Program-made: the position numbers and the translations under genes
In this document: positions 30,375 to 39,822 of the stretch, one piece after another
Position numbering within the stretch: position 1 is the first letter of the stretch
How the letters are laid out: the number at the start of each line of letters is the position of its first letter
Assembly (NCBI GenBank): GCA_022648295.1
Contig: JALCME010000007.1
Location: 62,001 to 126,000 of the forward strand
Source of the DNA: Bacteroides sp.
GTDB taxonomy: Bacteria > Bacteroidota > Bacteroidia > Bacteroidales > Bacteroidaceae
Reading direction: 5' to 3'
DNA: 64,000 bases
Notes under the pieces: model-generated
What the model was told of the DNA's origin: nothing
Database searches by the model: none
What the model saw: only the letters and a program-made list of their open reading frames with translations

Positions 30375-31712
30375 ATGGAAACGAAGACAAACTATACCAA
30401 CAAAGAGATAAGACATATAGCGACTCCTATTCTGATCAGCCTCATTATGGAGCAATTGATAGGAATGACTGACACTGCCTTTTTAGGACGTGTTGGTGAA
30501 ATAGAATTAGGAGCCTCAGCCATTGCCGGCGTATATTATCTGGCAATTTTCATGGTGGCATTCGGTTTTAGCATTGGTGCCCAAATTATGATAGCCCGCC
30601 GAAATGGAGAACGTCAATATAAGGATATAGGTTCTATTTATTATCAGGGGATTTATTTTTTATTGGCTCTCGCCGTCATCACGATTTCTCTGTCCCTATA
30701 CTTCTCACCTAAAATATTAAAACACATCGTTTCTTCTGACCGTATATTTGAGGCAGCTGTTAGTTATGTTAATTGGCGAATATTAGGGCTGATTTTCTCA
30801 TCAGTTACCGTTATGTTCCGAGCGTTCTTTGTCGGCACTACAATGACCCGAACCCTGACACTAAATTCTATTGTAAAAGTAATGTCTAATGTGTGTTTTA
30901 ATTATATCCTGATATTCGGTAAATTTGGGTTCCCGGAATTGGGGATCGCTGGTGCAGCTATCGGTTCCTGTCTGGCAGAAGTTGTATCGGCCGTCTTTTT
31001 TATTATCTATACCAATAAATACGTAGATACAAAAAAATACGGATTGAATATATTGAGTGGCTTCCGTCCCAAAATATTAAAACGAATACTGAACATTTCA
31101 GCTTGGACTATGATACAAAACTTCATCTCTCTTTCCACATGGTTCATGTTTTTCTTATTCGTGGAACATCTTGGAGAACGCCCGTTAGCGGTAACCAACA
31201 TCATCCGCAATATATCCGGGATACCATTTATGGTCGTCATTGCATTTGCATCAACATGTAGTTCACTCATCAGTAACCTGATCGGTGCCGGAGCTACCGA
31301 TAAAGTGCCAAAAACGATACGCCAACATGTACGCATCACTTATATGTTTGTATTGCCTATCATTGCACTTTTCGCCCTATTCCCCCATCTCATTTTAGGT
31401 ATATACACCAATATGCAGGATTTGCAAGATGCTTCAATACACGCTTTATGGGTGTTATGCGGAGCTTATTTGTTCATGATACCGGCCAATGTTTTCTTTC
31501 AGGCTGTATCCGGTACAGGGAATACTCGCATAGCTCTTTTACTGGAATTCTCAACACTTAGTATTTACCTGACATATACCTATTATATTATTCTCCACTT
31601 ACGTGTAAATGTGGCTGTATGCTGGACTACAGAGTATGTATATGCTATTTTTATATTGTTATTTTCTTACCTCTATCTGAAAAAAGGCAATTGGAAACAA
31701 AAACAAATTTAA
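30375..31712 (+). CDS. MATE family efflux transporter
   Basis: A 445-residue polytopic protein with about twelve membrane helices in two homologous halves, as in MATE (MatE) exporters that use a sodium or proton gradient to expel organic cations and drugs. The start region IATPILISLIMEQLIGMTDTAF and the mid-protein GVYYLAIFMVAFGFSIGAQIMIARR and GEIELGASAIAG patterns are typical. It has the usual family length. It is preceded immediately by the yidC terminator; its substrate is unknown. Confidence 0.92.
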   Translation: METKTNYTNKEIRHIATPILISLIMEQLIGMTDTAFLGRVGEIELGASAIAGVYYLAIFMVAFGFSIGAQIMIARRNGERQYKDIGSIYYQGIYFLLALAVITISLSLYFSPKILKHIVSSDRIFEAAVSYVNWRILGLIFSSVTVMFRAFFVGTTMTRTLTLNSIVKVMSNVCFNYILIFGKFGFPELGIAGAAIGSCLAEVVSAVFFIIYTNKYVDTKKYGLNILSGFRPKILKRILNISAWTMIQNFISLSTWFMFFLFVEHLGERPLAVTNIIRNISGIPFMVVIAFASTCSSLISNLIGAGATDKVPKTIRQHVRITYMFVLPIIALFALFPHLILGIYTNMQDLQDASIHALWVLCGAYLFMIPANVFFQAVSGTGNTRIALLLEFSTLSIYLTYTYYIILHLRVNVAVCWTTEYVYAIFILLFSYLYLKKGNWKQKQI

Positions 31713-31868
31713 GTTTCGCTTTTCACCTGCATTTCAATAGTTTGTAAACGGAGAAAAGCCATACGACATTATCTAGCATACAATGATTTCCTAAATTCAA
31801 GGCTATTTAGGTAGTCTGTCTTTCAGAAAATCTGTATCTTCGTCTTTCAAAATAAATATATTTCCAAT

Positions 31869-33980
31869 ATGAGACAATTAAACCTAATATTTATGTCGGC
31901 AGCAATTATGTTGACGTCCTGTGCCGGAACAAAGGATACGGGACAAACAGAACCGATCATCGGACGATCGGACATCAAGATTGAAGGTAAACGTATGACT
32001 CCCGAAGCTCTTTGGGCAATGGGGCGCATAGGAGGTGTAACCGTGTCGCCTGATGAGAAACAACTGGCTTACACAGTCTCTTATTACAGTGTACCGGAGA
32101 ATAAAAGTAATAGCGAAGTATTCGTAATGAATGCAGACGGTAGCGGGGACAAGCAGATCACCCATACTGTATGTAAAGAAAATGAAGTCGCTTGGATTAA
32201 AGATGGTAGTAAGCTTGCTTTCCTAAGTAGTGAAAGTGGCAGCAGCCAAGTATGGGAAATGAATCCTGACGGCAGCGAACGCAAACAATTAACTAATTAT
32301 AATAGCGATATAGAAGGCTTTTCTTTTTCTCCCGATGGCAAAAAGCTATTGTTTATCGCAGAAGTAAAAACGATTAAAAGCACAGCAGAAAAATACCCCG
32401 ACCTGCCAAAGGCAAGCGGAATCATAGTCACAGATTTGATGTACAAGCATTGGGACGAATGGGTAAAAAGTGCTCCACATCCTTTTGTCGCAGATTTTGA
32501 TGGTAAGGGCATCAGTAATAGTACTGACATATTAAAAGGAGAACCTTACGAATGCCCGATGAAACCGTTCGGAGGAATGGAACAACTGGCATGGAACCCG
32601 GCATCCGATAAGATAGCTTACACCTGTCGCAAAAAGACAGGATTGGAATATGCCACTTCCACCAACTCGGACATCTACATTTACGATTTAAAAACAGGAA
32701 AAACGATTGATATTACAGAAGAAAACAAAGGATACGATGTCAATCCGCAATATTCACCGGACGGTAAATACATCGCTTGGCAAAGCATGGAACGTGACGG
32801 ATATGAATCCGATCAAAACCGCTTGTTTGTCATGGATCTGGCAACCGGAGAAAAACGTTTTATCAGCAAAGCCTTTGAGTCAAATGTTGATGGTTTCCTT
32901 TGGAATAAAAACTCCCGAAGTCTCTACTTCTTTGGTGTATGGCATGGTGAAACTCAGATATACAATGTAAATCTGACAACTAACGATACGATTACCCAGC
33001 TAACAGACGGAATGTGCGACTATGCCTCTCTAGCTCTGGCAGGGAATAAGATCATAGCCAAACGACATTCCATGAGTATGGGAGATGAAATTTATGCTGT
33101 AGATAACTCCCGTAATGGAAATGCTTTTGCTGCTGTCAAACAGTTGAGCTTTGAAAACAAACCAATATATGACCAGTTGGAGATGGGTAAAGTGGAAGCC
33201 CGCTGGATGAAAACCACCGACGGACAGGAGATGTTGACTTGGGTTATTTATCCGCCTCAGTTCGACCCACACAAGAAATACCCTACTCTACTTTATTGTG
33301 AAGGCGGTCCTCAAAGCCCGATAAGCCAGTTTTGGAGCTATCGGTGGAACTTCCAGATCATGGCAGCACACGGTTATATTGTTGTTGCTCCCAACCGCCG
33401 GGGCCTTCCCGGTTTCGGATTAAAATGGAATGAAGAAATCAGTGGGGACTACGGCGGACAGTGCATGAAGGATTACTTCACCGCCATTGATAATATGGCT
33501 AAAGAACCTTATGTGGACAAAGACCGGTTGGGATGTGTTGGTGCCAGTTTCGGCGGATTCTCCGTCTATTGGATTGCAGGCCATCACAATAAACGCTTTA
33601 AAGCATTCATTGCGCACGATGGAATATTCAATATGCAAATGCAATATCTGGAAACCGAAGAAAAGTGGTTTGCCAATTGGGATATGGGTGGTGCTTATTG
33701 GGAAAAAGAAAATAAAGTTGCCCAGCAGACTTATGCCAACTCCCCCCACCTCTTTGTGGATAAGTGGGACACACCGATTCTTTGCATTCATGGAGAGAAA
33801 GATTACCGTATCCTTGCCAGCCAAGCAATGGCTGCTTTTGATGCAGCCAAAATGCGTGGCGTCCCGGCTGAATTGCTAATTTTCCCGGACGAAAATCATT
33901 GGGTACTGAAACCGCAAAACGGTATTCTTTGGCAACGCACATTCTTTGAATGGCTGGATAAATGGTTAAAGAAACATTAG
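31869..33980 (+). CDS. S9 family prolyl oligopeptidase-like serine peptidase (lipoprotein)
   Basis: A 703-residue protein. The N-terminus is a lipoprotein signal ending at MLTSCAG. Residues about 40-430 form a beta-propeller (repeated SPDxK..AY/W motifs such as VSPDEKQLAYTVSYY and SPDGKYIAWQSMERDG), and the C-terminal 250 residues are an alpha/beta hydrolase with the nucleophile in GASFGGFSVYW, the aspartate near HGEKDYRIL and the histidine in DENHWVLKP. It is related to dipeptidyl peptidases of the DPP-IV/DPP5/acylaminoacyl-peptidase type and should trim peptides in the periplasm or at the outer membrane. Confidence 0.93.
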   Translation: MRQLNLIFMSAAIMLTSCAGTKDTGQTEPIIGRSDIKIEGKRMTPEALWAMGRIGGVTVSPDEKQLAYTVSYYSVPENKSNSEVFVMNADGSGDKQITHTVCKENEVAWIKDGSKLAFLSSESGSSQVWEMNPDGSERKQLTNYNSDIEGFSFSPDGKKLLFIAEVKTIKSTAEKYPDLPKASGIIVTDLMYKHWDEWVKSAPHPFVADFDGKGISNSTDILKGEPYECPMKPFGGMEQLAWNPASDKIAYTCRKKTGLEYATSTNSDIYIYDLKTGKTIDITEENKGYDVNPQYSPDGKYIAWQSMERDGYESDQNRLFVMDLATGEKRFISKAFESNVDGFLWNKNSRSLYFFGVWHGETQIYNVNLTTNDTITQLTDGMCDYASLALAGNKIIAKRHSMSMGDEIYAVDNSRNGNAFAAVKQLSFENKPIYDQLEMGKVEARWMKTTDGQEMLTWVIYPPQFDPHKKYPTLLYCEGGPQSPISQFWSYRWNFQIMAAHGYIVVAPNRRGLPGFGLKWNEEISGDYGGQCMKDYFTAIDNMAKEPYVDKDRLGCVGASFGGFSVYWIAGHHNKRFKAFIAHDGIFNMQMQYLETEEKWFANWDMGGAYWEKENKVAQQTYANSPHLFVDKWDTPILCIHGEKDYRILASQAMAAFDAAKMRGVPAELLIFPDENHWVLKPQNGILWQRTFFEWLDKWLKKH

Positions 33981-34028
33981 TCTTGAATTAAATTCTTCAC
34001 TTTTGCTCCATACGTTATATATAATCTT

Positions 34029-34036
34029 TATATTTG
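34029..34036 (+). promoter_or_regulatory. -7 promoter box (TATATTTG) of the small hypothetical gene
   Basis: A match to TAnnTTTG. A TTG at 34003-34005 lies 23 bases upstream, slightly long for a -33 partner. It supports initiation at 34063 rather than at the earlier TTG at 34003. Confidence 0.45.
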
Positions 34037-34062
34037 ACTATATTTTAAAAACATCGTGTTAT

Positions 34063-34242
34063 ATGGCATATCATCGTATATCTTTTATTCACAACGATAC
34101 AGAATATTCGTTTATTAAAGCTATGGACGGAAAATTATCAGGATATGCTCTAATGTCAGCTTGCCGGGTTGAAGTTCAAATCTACATGAGTCAACATAAA
34201 CTAAGAGGCAATTACATTTTAACCGGAATGGCAGAAATCTGA
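34063..34242 (+). CDS. Small hypothetical protein, possibly truncated by an in-frame stop
   Basis: A 59-residue open frame beginning MAYHRISFIHNDTEYSFI. It has no recognisable domain or signal peptide. The frame ends at a TGA at 34240-34242, but the same frame continues with QLYDLPPVEREDIVQTVLL to a TAA at 34300-34302, and that downstream peptide looks like coding sequence. A single TGG to TGA change would explain this. A -7 box at 34029-34036 and an intrinsic terminator at 34317-34355 bracket the 80-codon unit neatly. The function is unknown. Confidence 0.55.
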   Translation: MAYHRISFIHNDTEYSFIKAMDGKLSGYALMSACRVEVQIYMSQHKLRGNYILTGMAEI

Positions 34243-34316
34243 CAACTTTACGATTTGCCGCCAGTCGAAAGAGAGGATATTGTTCAAACAGTTTTATTAT
34301 AAGTCCCCTATCTTAG

Positions 34317-34355
34317 AAAAAGAGGTTGTTCCAAAAGTTGAAACAACCTCTTTTT
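34317..34355. terminator. Bidirectional terminator between the small gene and lipB
   Basis: Perfectly complementary 14-base arms, aaaaagaggttgtt (34317-34330) and aacaacctcttttt (34342-34355), around an 11-base loop. The A/T tails on both sides let it act for both convergent transcripts. Confidence 0.75.
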
Positions 34356-34382
34356 GCCTAAAACGAATTCAGAGTGTTCTTC

Positions 34383-35051
34383 TTACGAACGTAAAAGGAG
34401 TAATCTCTTCAGCTCTTTGCCCAAAAAGTTCTTGATTTCCTCTATTGACATTTTGCGATTCAATTCCCGTTCCAACGAAGTCACCCCCTTATCTATAAAC
34501 CCACAAGGATGAATATAACTAAAATAACGTAAATCCGTATTCACATTAAAAGCCAGTCCATGCATAGTAACATAATGGCTACTGCGAACTCCTATTGCAC
34601 AAATTTTACGCGCACGCGAAGTCGTCCCTTCCAACCACACTCCGGTAGCACCATCCAGTCTCCCGGCCTCTATGCCATAAGCTACACAAACACGAATAAC
34701 CGCTTCTTCAAGCAAATGAACATATTCCTTCAATCCCAAATTAAAATCTTCCAGATTCAGTATGGGATAACAAACAATCTGTCCGGGACCATGATAAGTG
34801 ATATCACCTCCACGATCTATATGATATAATGTGGCTCCTATGGAATGCAACTGCTCATCACTTAACAACATGTTATTATCCTTGCCACTACGTCCTAAAG
34901 TATACACCGGAGGATGTTCACAGAAAATAAGATGATTCACATAGGCACCACCATTCTGCTTGGCATGAACCAATGCATCAAACAACTCCGTTTGCCGTTT
35001 CCACGCATCGGAATAGGAAATATCTTTCCAGTCTATAATATCAAGTTTCAT
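34383..35051 (-). CDS. lipB: Octanoyltransferase LipB
   Basis: A 222-residue lipoate biosynthesis enzyme that moves octanoyl groups from acyl carrier protein to lipoyl domains of 2-oxoacid dehydrogenases and the glycine cleavage H protein in the cytosol. The signature RGGDITYHGPGQIVCYPI is at about residues 82-99 and the catalytic cysteine is in YIHPCGF near the C-terminus; the lysine needed for the reaction is in TSRARKICAIGVR. It converges on the small gene with a shared terminator. A -7 promoter box lies only 6 bp before the ATG, which suggests an almost leaderless transcript. Confidence 0.95.
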   Translation of the reverse strand: MKLDIIDWKDISYSDAWKRQTELFDALVHAKQNGGAYVNHLIFCEHPPVYTLGRSGKDNNMLLSDEQLHSIGATLYHIDRGGDITYHGPGQIVCYPILNLEDFNLGLKEYVHLLEEAVIRVCVAYGIEAGRLDGATGVWLEGTTSRARKICAIGVRSSHYVTMHGLAFNVNTDLRYFSYIHPCGFIDKGVTSLERELNRKMSIEEIKNFLGKELKRLLLLRS

Positions 35052-35056
35052 AGAGA

Positions 35057-35064
35057 CAAAGATA
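35057..35064 (-). promoter_or_regulatory. -7 promoter box (TATCTTTG) directly before lipB
   Basis: CAAAGATA on the plus strand reads TATCTTTG on the minus strand. With the usual start about 4 bases downstream, the 5' leader of lipB would be only about 2 bases long. No -33 match was found. Confidence 0.5.
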
Positions 35065-35141
35065 CGAATCTTCTCTCACATAATTCACTCTACAAGATAT
35101 TTCACACAGTCATAGTGATTAAAACAAGGAAGAACACTCCA

Positions 35142-37346
35142 TCAGCGCCTGAGCCGCAAACTATTCAATACGACAGAAACACTGGAGAAAGCCATTGCCG
35201 CACTGGCTAACATAGGATTCAATAACATGCCATTAATGGGATATAGCAATCCGGCTGCAATAGGAATGCCTATTAAATTATAAATGAAAGCCCAGAAGAG
35301 ATTCTGATGAATTAAACGTACCGTTTTACGGGAAAGGGCCAAGGCTTTAGGTAAAAGCAATAAATCTGAAGTCATCAACGTAAGCATTGCCACATCCATA
35401 GCAATATCAGTTCCCTTCCCCATTGCTATGCTTACATCTGCACAAGCCAAAGCCTGGGAATCGTTGATTCCATCTCCAACCATAGCAACTGTACGACGCT
35501 GAAGTTGAAGCCTTCGTATAAAATCTTCTTTATCAGACGGGAGTGCATCAGCCACATAGTGCTTAATGCCCAAGCGTGTGGCCACAGCAGATGCTGTACG
35601 TTCGCCATCGCCTGTCAACATACAGATTTCAATGCCCTGACTCCGAAGTTCTTTTACAGCACCTATGGAAGTCGGCTTTATTTGATCTGTAATGGCAACA
35701 ATGGCCAACAGCTCATCTTCTTTCCCGAAATAGACAATGCTACACCCCTCAGATTCATATTGTACCAACATTTTTCCGAATACATCAGTGAACACAGCTC
35801 CATAGTCTTTCAGTAATTTATGACTTCCCGCCCAATAGTTTGACCCCTGATATACCACCTGAACGCCTTTTCCGGTAATACTCTCAAAACTATCCAATGA
35901 AACCGGAGTAATATCTTCTTCTTTCAGAGCCGAAACAATAGCACCAGCCAAAGGATGCTCCGACTTGAGTTCGGCCGCTAAAAAGACACTCTTAAAATAA
36001 TCTTCCTGTGGCTTAGCCCATAACCAACCTGTAACAGTAGGATGTCCCTCGGTCAAGGTTCCTGTTTTATCGAGTACGACTACATCCACCTTTCGCATCA
36101 ATTCCAAAGCAACGGCATCTTTTATCAATATATGATTGGAAGCAGCCCTTCCTATACCTACCATCAAAGCAGTAGGAGTAGCCAGTCCCAATGCACACGG
36201 GCATGCAATAACCAACACGGAGACGGCAGACAATAGTGCATGGGAAAAAGCGCCTATTCCACCCAAAAGCATCCAGACTACAAAAGTCAGAATAGAAATG
36301 CCCAAAACAACAGGAACAAATATACCCGTCACTTTATCTGCGATACGCTGAACCGGTGCCTTACTCCCTTGCGCTTCCTGTACCATACGAATAATATTAG
36401 CCAATACCGTATCACTTCCAACCTTTGCTGCACGAAGAATAAAAGATCCTTTCTGATTAATTGTACCGGCCAAGACATGTGATCCGGTTCTCTTCGCCGT
36501 AGGAATAGGCTCTCCGTTAATCATACTCTCATCGACATAAGAATCTCCTTCAGCAAGAAATCCATCAACCGGTATCTGCTCACCAGGACGTACACTAACC
36601 AAATCATCCACCACCAATTGTTCCAAAGGAATTTCTTCTTCTTTCCCTTCACGCAAGACACGAGCCTTTTTAGGCTGTAACCCCATTAACTTACGAATAG
36701 CAGCAGACGTATTTCCCTTGGCACGTTCTTCCATTAGTTTGCCTGTTAGTACAAATGCTATAATAATGGCTGAAGCTTCGTAATAGACATGAGGTTCCAA
36801 TCCCCTACTATACCAGAATTCCGGGAAAAACGTGTTAAACAAGCTAAAGAGAAAAGCAATCGAAGTACTTAAAGCAACCAATGTATCCATATTACTCCGT
36901 TTAACACGCAGCTGTTTCCAGGCACCTGTAAAGAAAGGGGTACCGAATAAAGTTAAAACCAGAAGAGCCAATAGAGCTTGCAACTCACTGGAAAAAGGAA
37001 AGTTTGGCAACACCATGGACAACAATAAGAGTGGAATTGCAAAAATCCATGCACCGAATACTCTTTGTTTAAGCCGGTGATAACGTTTCCGATGTTCTTC
37101 CTCACTACGCTCTTCCGCATGCTCTTCCTCAATAATAAGGTCATAACCGGCAGACAACACAGCAGCACGTATTTCACCCGGCGTTTGTTGATCATCATTA
37201 TAAGAAACAGTCAGCATATTGTTTGCAAAATTAACTGATGCTTCTATTACTCCGGGAAGATTCTTTACTGTCCTCTCTACATTATTTGCACATCCTGCAC
37301 AATGCATATTTAAAACAGGAAAACTCTTTTTTATCTTGTTACTCAT
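35142..37346 (-). CDS. Copper/silver-type heavy-metal P-type ATPase with one HMA domain
   Basis: A protein of about 734 residues starting at MSNKIKKSFP; the ATG at 37403 lies within a hydrophobic lead-in not found in the family, and a -7 box at 37401-37408 makes it unlikely. It contains an N-terminal HMA metal-binding domain (NMHCAGCANNVE), the CPC membrane motif (VIACPCALGLATPTAL), the phosphorylation site DKTGTLTEG, the SEHPLAGA nucleotide-domain motif and the hinge GDGINDSQALA. The CPC motif points to export of Cu(I) or Ag(I). It resembles CopA; no neighbouring copper chaperone gene was seen. Confidence 0.93.
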   Translation of the reverse strand: MSNKIKKSFPVLNMHCAGCANNVERTVKNLPGVIEASVNFANNMLTVSYNDDQQTPGEIRAAVLSAGYDLIIEEEHAEERSEEEHRKRYHRLKQRVFGAWIFAIPLLLLSMVLPNFPFSSELQALLALLVLTLFGTPFFTGAWKQLRVKRSNMDTLVALSTSIAFLFSLFNTFFPEFWYSRGLEPHVYYEASAIIIAFVLTGKLMEERAKGNTSAAIRKLMGLQPKKARVLREGKEEEIPLEQLVVDDLVSVRPGEQIPVDGFLAEGDSYVDESMINGEPIPTAKRTGSHVLAGTINQKGSFILRAAKVGSDTVLANIIRMVQEAQGSKAPVQRIADKVTGIFVPVVLGISILTFVVWMLLGGIGAFSHALLSAVSVLVIACPCALGLATPTALMVGIGRAASNHILIKDAVALELMRKVDVVVLDKTGTLTEGHPTVTGWLWAKPQEDYFKSVFLAAELKSEHPLAGAIVSALKEEDITPVSLDSFESITGKGVQVVYQGSNYWAGSHKLLKDYGAVFTDVFGKMLVQYESEGCSIVYFGKEDELLAIVAITDQIKPTSIGAVKELRSQGIEICMLTGDGERTASAVATRLGIKHYVADALPSDKEDFIRRLQLQRRTVAMVGDGINDSQALACADVSIAMGKGTDIAMDVAMLTLMTSDLLLLPKALALSRKTVRLIHQNLFWAFIYNLIGIPIAAGLLYPINGMLLNPMLASAAMAFSSVSVVLNSLRLRR

Positions 37347-37400
37347 AATTCTATATGGAATAAGAAAGCCGAATAATATAACAAAAACACAATTTTCTAA

Positions 37401-37408
37401 CAAAAGTA
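37401..37408 (-). promoter_or_regulatory. -7 promoter box (TACTTTTG) of the P-type ATPase gene
   Basis: CAAAAGTA on the plus strand reads TACTTTTG on the minus strand, 54 bp before the chosen ATG. No -33 partner was identified. Confidence 0.45.
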
Positions 37409-37460
37409 AGCTATAAATTGTTTGTCTACTATAATAAGGCTTTATCTTTTTTGATATTTA

Positions 37461-37493
37461 TTGCCCGGATTACTAAATTATCATTTATATTTG
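37461..37493 (+). promoter_or_regulatory. Promoter of the DUF3298 gene, -33 TTG and -7 TATATTTG
   Basis: TTG (37461-37463) and TATATTTG (37486-37493) are 22 bases apart, near the usual Bacteroides spacing. The leader before the ATG at 37542 is about 45 bases. Confidence 0.5.
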
Positions 37494-37541
37494 TCGTAAA
37501 CGAACAATAGTCTAAAAACACTATTTCAAAGAAAAACAGAT

Positions 37542-38396
37542 ATGAAAAATAAATATTACAGTATATTCATTTTCTTGCTTACGATAAGCGTCATAATGTC
37601 CTCATGCGGTAACAAAGCGAGCCAAAACGCCGGAGCTTTAAAGTTTGACAGCATTCAGGTAAATAAAACCGCCCACCTCTTTGGTGATACAGCCAAACCG
37701 GCTTGTAATCTTATCATCAAAATGGAGTATGCAATAAAGTCTTCTGACAACAAACTAAAAGACAGTTTAAATAGTATTTTTCTTTCGGCGTGTTTTGGCG
37801 ATAAATACAAGAGCATGACTCCAAAGGCAGCTGTTGCAGCATATACGGAAAAATACATCAAAGACTATCGCAGTGATCTGGAACCGATGTACAACAAAGA
37901 TGAAGCGGATAAAGAAAGTGAAAGTAGTGTGGGGGCATGGTATTCCTATTATAAAGAAGTAAACAGCCACGTACAATTATATACAAAGCACTTATTGGTT
38001 TACCGTACCGACTATAACGAATATACCGGTGGTGCACACGGAATGTACACGTCCAACTTCTTGAATATGGACCTGCATACACTACACCCTGTCCATCTTG
38101 ATGATTTATTCGTAAGTGATTATCAGGAAGCACTGACCGATCTTTTATGGAATCAACTTATGGCAGACAACAAAGTGACGACCCATGAGGCTTTGGAAGA
38201 TCTGGGATATGCCAGTACCGGAGATTTAGGACCGACCGAGAATTTTTATCTGGCTGAAAATGGAATTACTTTCTACTTCAACGTATATGATATTACTCCT
38301 TATGCTATGGGACCGGTAGAAATCACTTTACCTTATGATATTATGGATCACTTATTGAAAAAGGATGTAATGGTATTAAATGAAGTAAGGGAATAA
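37542..38396 (+). CDS. DUF3298/DUF4163-type lipoprotein (RsiV-like)
   Basis: A 284-residue protein with a lipoprotein signal ending at MSSCGN. The mature part matches the DUF4163-DUF3298 layout of RsiV-like proteins: an N-terminal portion (about 40-150) and a C-terminal portion with the recognisable EYTGGAHGMYTSNFLNMDL and LHPVHLDDLFV segments and a GPVEITLPYD ending. In Bacillus the RsiV relative senses lysozyme; a free-standing lipoprotein like this one has no known function. It stands between the P-type ATPase gene, which is transcribed away from it, and rsmG. Confidence 0.85.
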   Translation: MKNKYYSIFIFLLTISVIMSSCGNKASQNAGALKFDSIQVNKTAHLFGDTAKPACNLIIKMEYAIKSSDNKLKDSLNSIFLSACFGDKYKSMTPKAAVAAYTEKYIKDYRSDLEPMYNKDEADKESESSVGAWYSYYKEVNSHVQLYTKHLLVYRTDYNEYTGGAHGMYTSNFLNMDLHTLHPVHLDDLFVSDYQEALTDLLWNQLMADNKVTTHEALEDLGYASTGDLGPTENFYLAENGITFYFNVYDITPYAMGPVEITLPYDIMDHLLKKDVMVLNEVRE

Positions 38397-38451
38397 GTAA
38401 CAACGGGAAGTCTCCTTTTCTAATTATAATTTGTAACTTGCATTTATTCAA

Positions 38452-39072
38452 ATGGAAATCATTCTAAAGTATTTTCCAAATCTCACGGAAGAACAGAAAC
38501 TGCAATTTTCTTCACTATACGATCTTTATACGGATTGGAATGCAAAAATAAACGTCATTTCAAGAAAAGACATCACCAATTTGTACGAACATCACGTACT
38601 CCATTCATTAGGCATAGCGAAAATCATTCGATTTACTCCGGGAACACGGATTATGGATTTAGGCACAGGCGGCGGATTTCCTGGTATACCTCTGGCCATC
38701 TTATTTCCGGAAGTACAATTCCACATGGTAGACAGCATCGGAAAGAAAGTAAAAGTCGCCACAGAAGTTGCGAACAGTATCGGCTTAAAAAATGTAACGT
38801 TTTGCCACGAGCGAGCGGAAGAGGAAAAACAGCTTTTCGATTTTGTAGTAAGTCGCGCCGTAATGCCACTTGCCGATCTATTAAAAATTATCCGCAAGAA
38901 TATAGCTTCCAGACAACACAATGCATTACCTAATGGGCTGATTTGCCTCAAAGGTGGTGAATTAGCAAATGAAGCCATGCCTTTCAAGCACAAAACCACT
39001 ATATTCGATTTAAACCAATACTTCGAAGAAGAGTATTTTGAGACCAAAAAAGTGGTTTACGTTTCTCCTTAA
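38452..39072 (+). CDS. rsmG: 16S rRNA (guanine-527-N7)-methyltransferase RsmG
   Basis: A 206-residue Rossmann-fold methyltransferase with the SAM-binding signature DLGTGGGFPGIPLAILFP at about residues 69-86, the adjacent acidic VDSIGKK and the GidB-specific VSRAVMPLADLL stretch. It modifies G527 of 16S rRNA using S-adenosylmethionine in the cytosol. It is flanked by the DUF3298 gene and an MBL hydrolase gene on the same strand. Confidence 0.95.
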   Translation: MEIILKYFPNLTEEQKLQFSSLYDLYTDWNAKINVISRKDITNLYEHHVLHSLGIAKIIRFTPGTRIMDLGTGGGFPGIPLAILFPEVQFHMVDSIGKKVKVATEVANSIGLKNVTFCHERAEEEKQLFDFVVSRAVMPLADLLKIIRKNIASRQHNALPNGLICLKGGELANEAMPFKHKTTIFDLNQYFEEEYFETKKVVYVSP

Positions 39073-39139
39073 CTTTAGCTCACTTTCTGCTAAGCGATAA
39101 AGAGAATAGCGACCTATATAATAAAATCAATGATCAATC

Positions 39140-39784
39140 ATGAAGATAAAGAGATTTGAATTCAATATGCTTCCCGTAAACTGCTATGTGATATGGGATG
39201 AAACAAACGAGGCAGTGGTTATAGATGCCGGGTGCTTCTATGAAGAAGAGAAACAGGCATTGAAAAACTTTCTCCTTAATAAGGAATTAAAGGTAAAACA
39301 TCTGCTTAATACCCATTTGCATTTAGATCATATTTTCGGGAATGGATTTATAACAAAGGAATTCGGATTGCAAGTGGAAGCCAATCAGGCAGATGAGTTT
39401 TGGATTGAAGATGCACCCAAGCAAAGCCGGATGTTCGGTTTCCAATGGAATGAAACACCGCCTCCTATTGGGAAGTATTTGCACGACGGCGATATAATTA
39501 CCTTTGGAAACACCCGACTGGAAGCCATACATGTACCTGGGCACTCACCGGGAAGTTTGGTCTTTTACTGCGCAACAGAACATTGTATGTTCTCCGGTGA
39601 TGTCTTATTTCAGGGTAGTATAGGACGGGCAGACTTGACCGGAGGTAATTTTGATGAGCTAATAGAACATATCTGTAGCCGGTTGTTTGTATTGCCTAAT
39701 GAAACGGTAGTATATCCGGGTCATGGAGCTCCAACCACTATAGGGATTGAGAAAGCAGAAAACCCTTTCTTTAGAACAATATAA
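39140..39784 (+). CDS. MBL fold metallo-hydrolase (glyoxalase II-like)
   Basis: A 214-residue metallo-beta-lactamase-fold protein with the metal motif THLHLDH at about residues 58-64, a further histidine in VPGHSPGS near 132 and aspartate/histidine positions in FSGDVLFQGSIGRAD and VVYPGHGAP. This matches GloB-type hydrolases that cleave thioester or other acyl substrates with two zinc ions. The substrate is not known, and no signal peptide is present. It sits 38 bp before gcvP and may share its transcript. Confidence 0.9.
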   Translation: MKIKRFEFNMLPVNCYVIWDETNEAVVIDAGCFYEEEKQALKNFLLNKELKVKHLLNTHLHLDHIFGNGFITKEFGLQVEANQADEFWIEDAPKQSRMFGFQWNETPPPIGKYLHDGDIITFGNTRLEAIHVPGHSPGSLVFYCATEHCMFSGDVLFQGSIGRADLTGGNFDELIEHICSRLFVLPNETVVYPGHGAPTTIGIEKAENPFFRTI

Positions 39785-39822
39785 AATAAGTCTAAAACAA
39801 TTAATAGTAATAATTTACGATT

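Noticed and set aside
34240..34242. TGA as a possible selenocysteine codon
   Set aside because: No SECIS-like hairpin directly after the codon and no known selenoprotein family; a nonsense mutation is simpler.
39785..39822. Possible glycine riboswitch before gcvP
   Set aside because: The gap is only 38 bp, too short for a glycine riboswitch.
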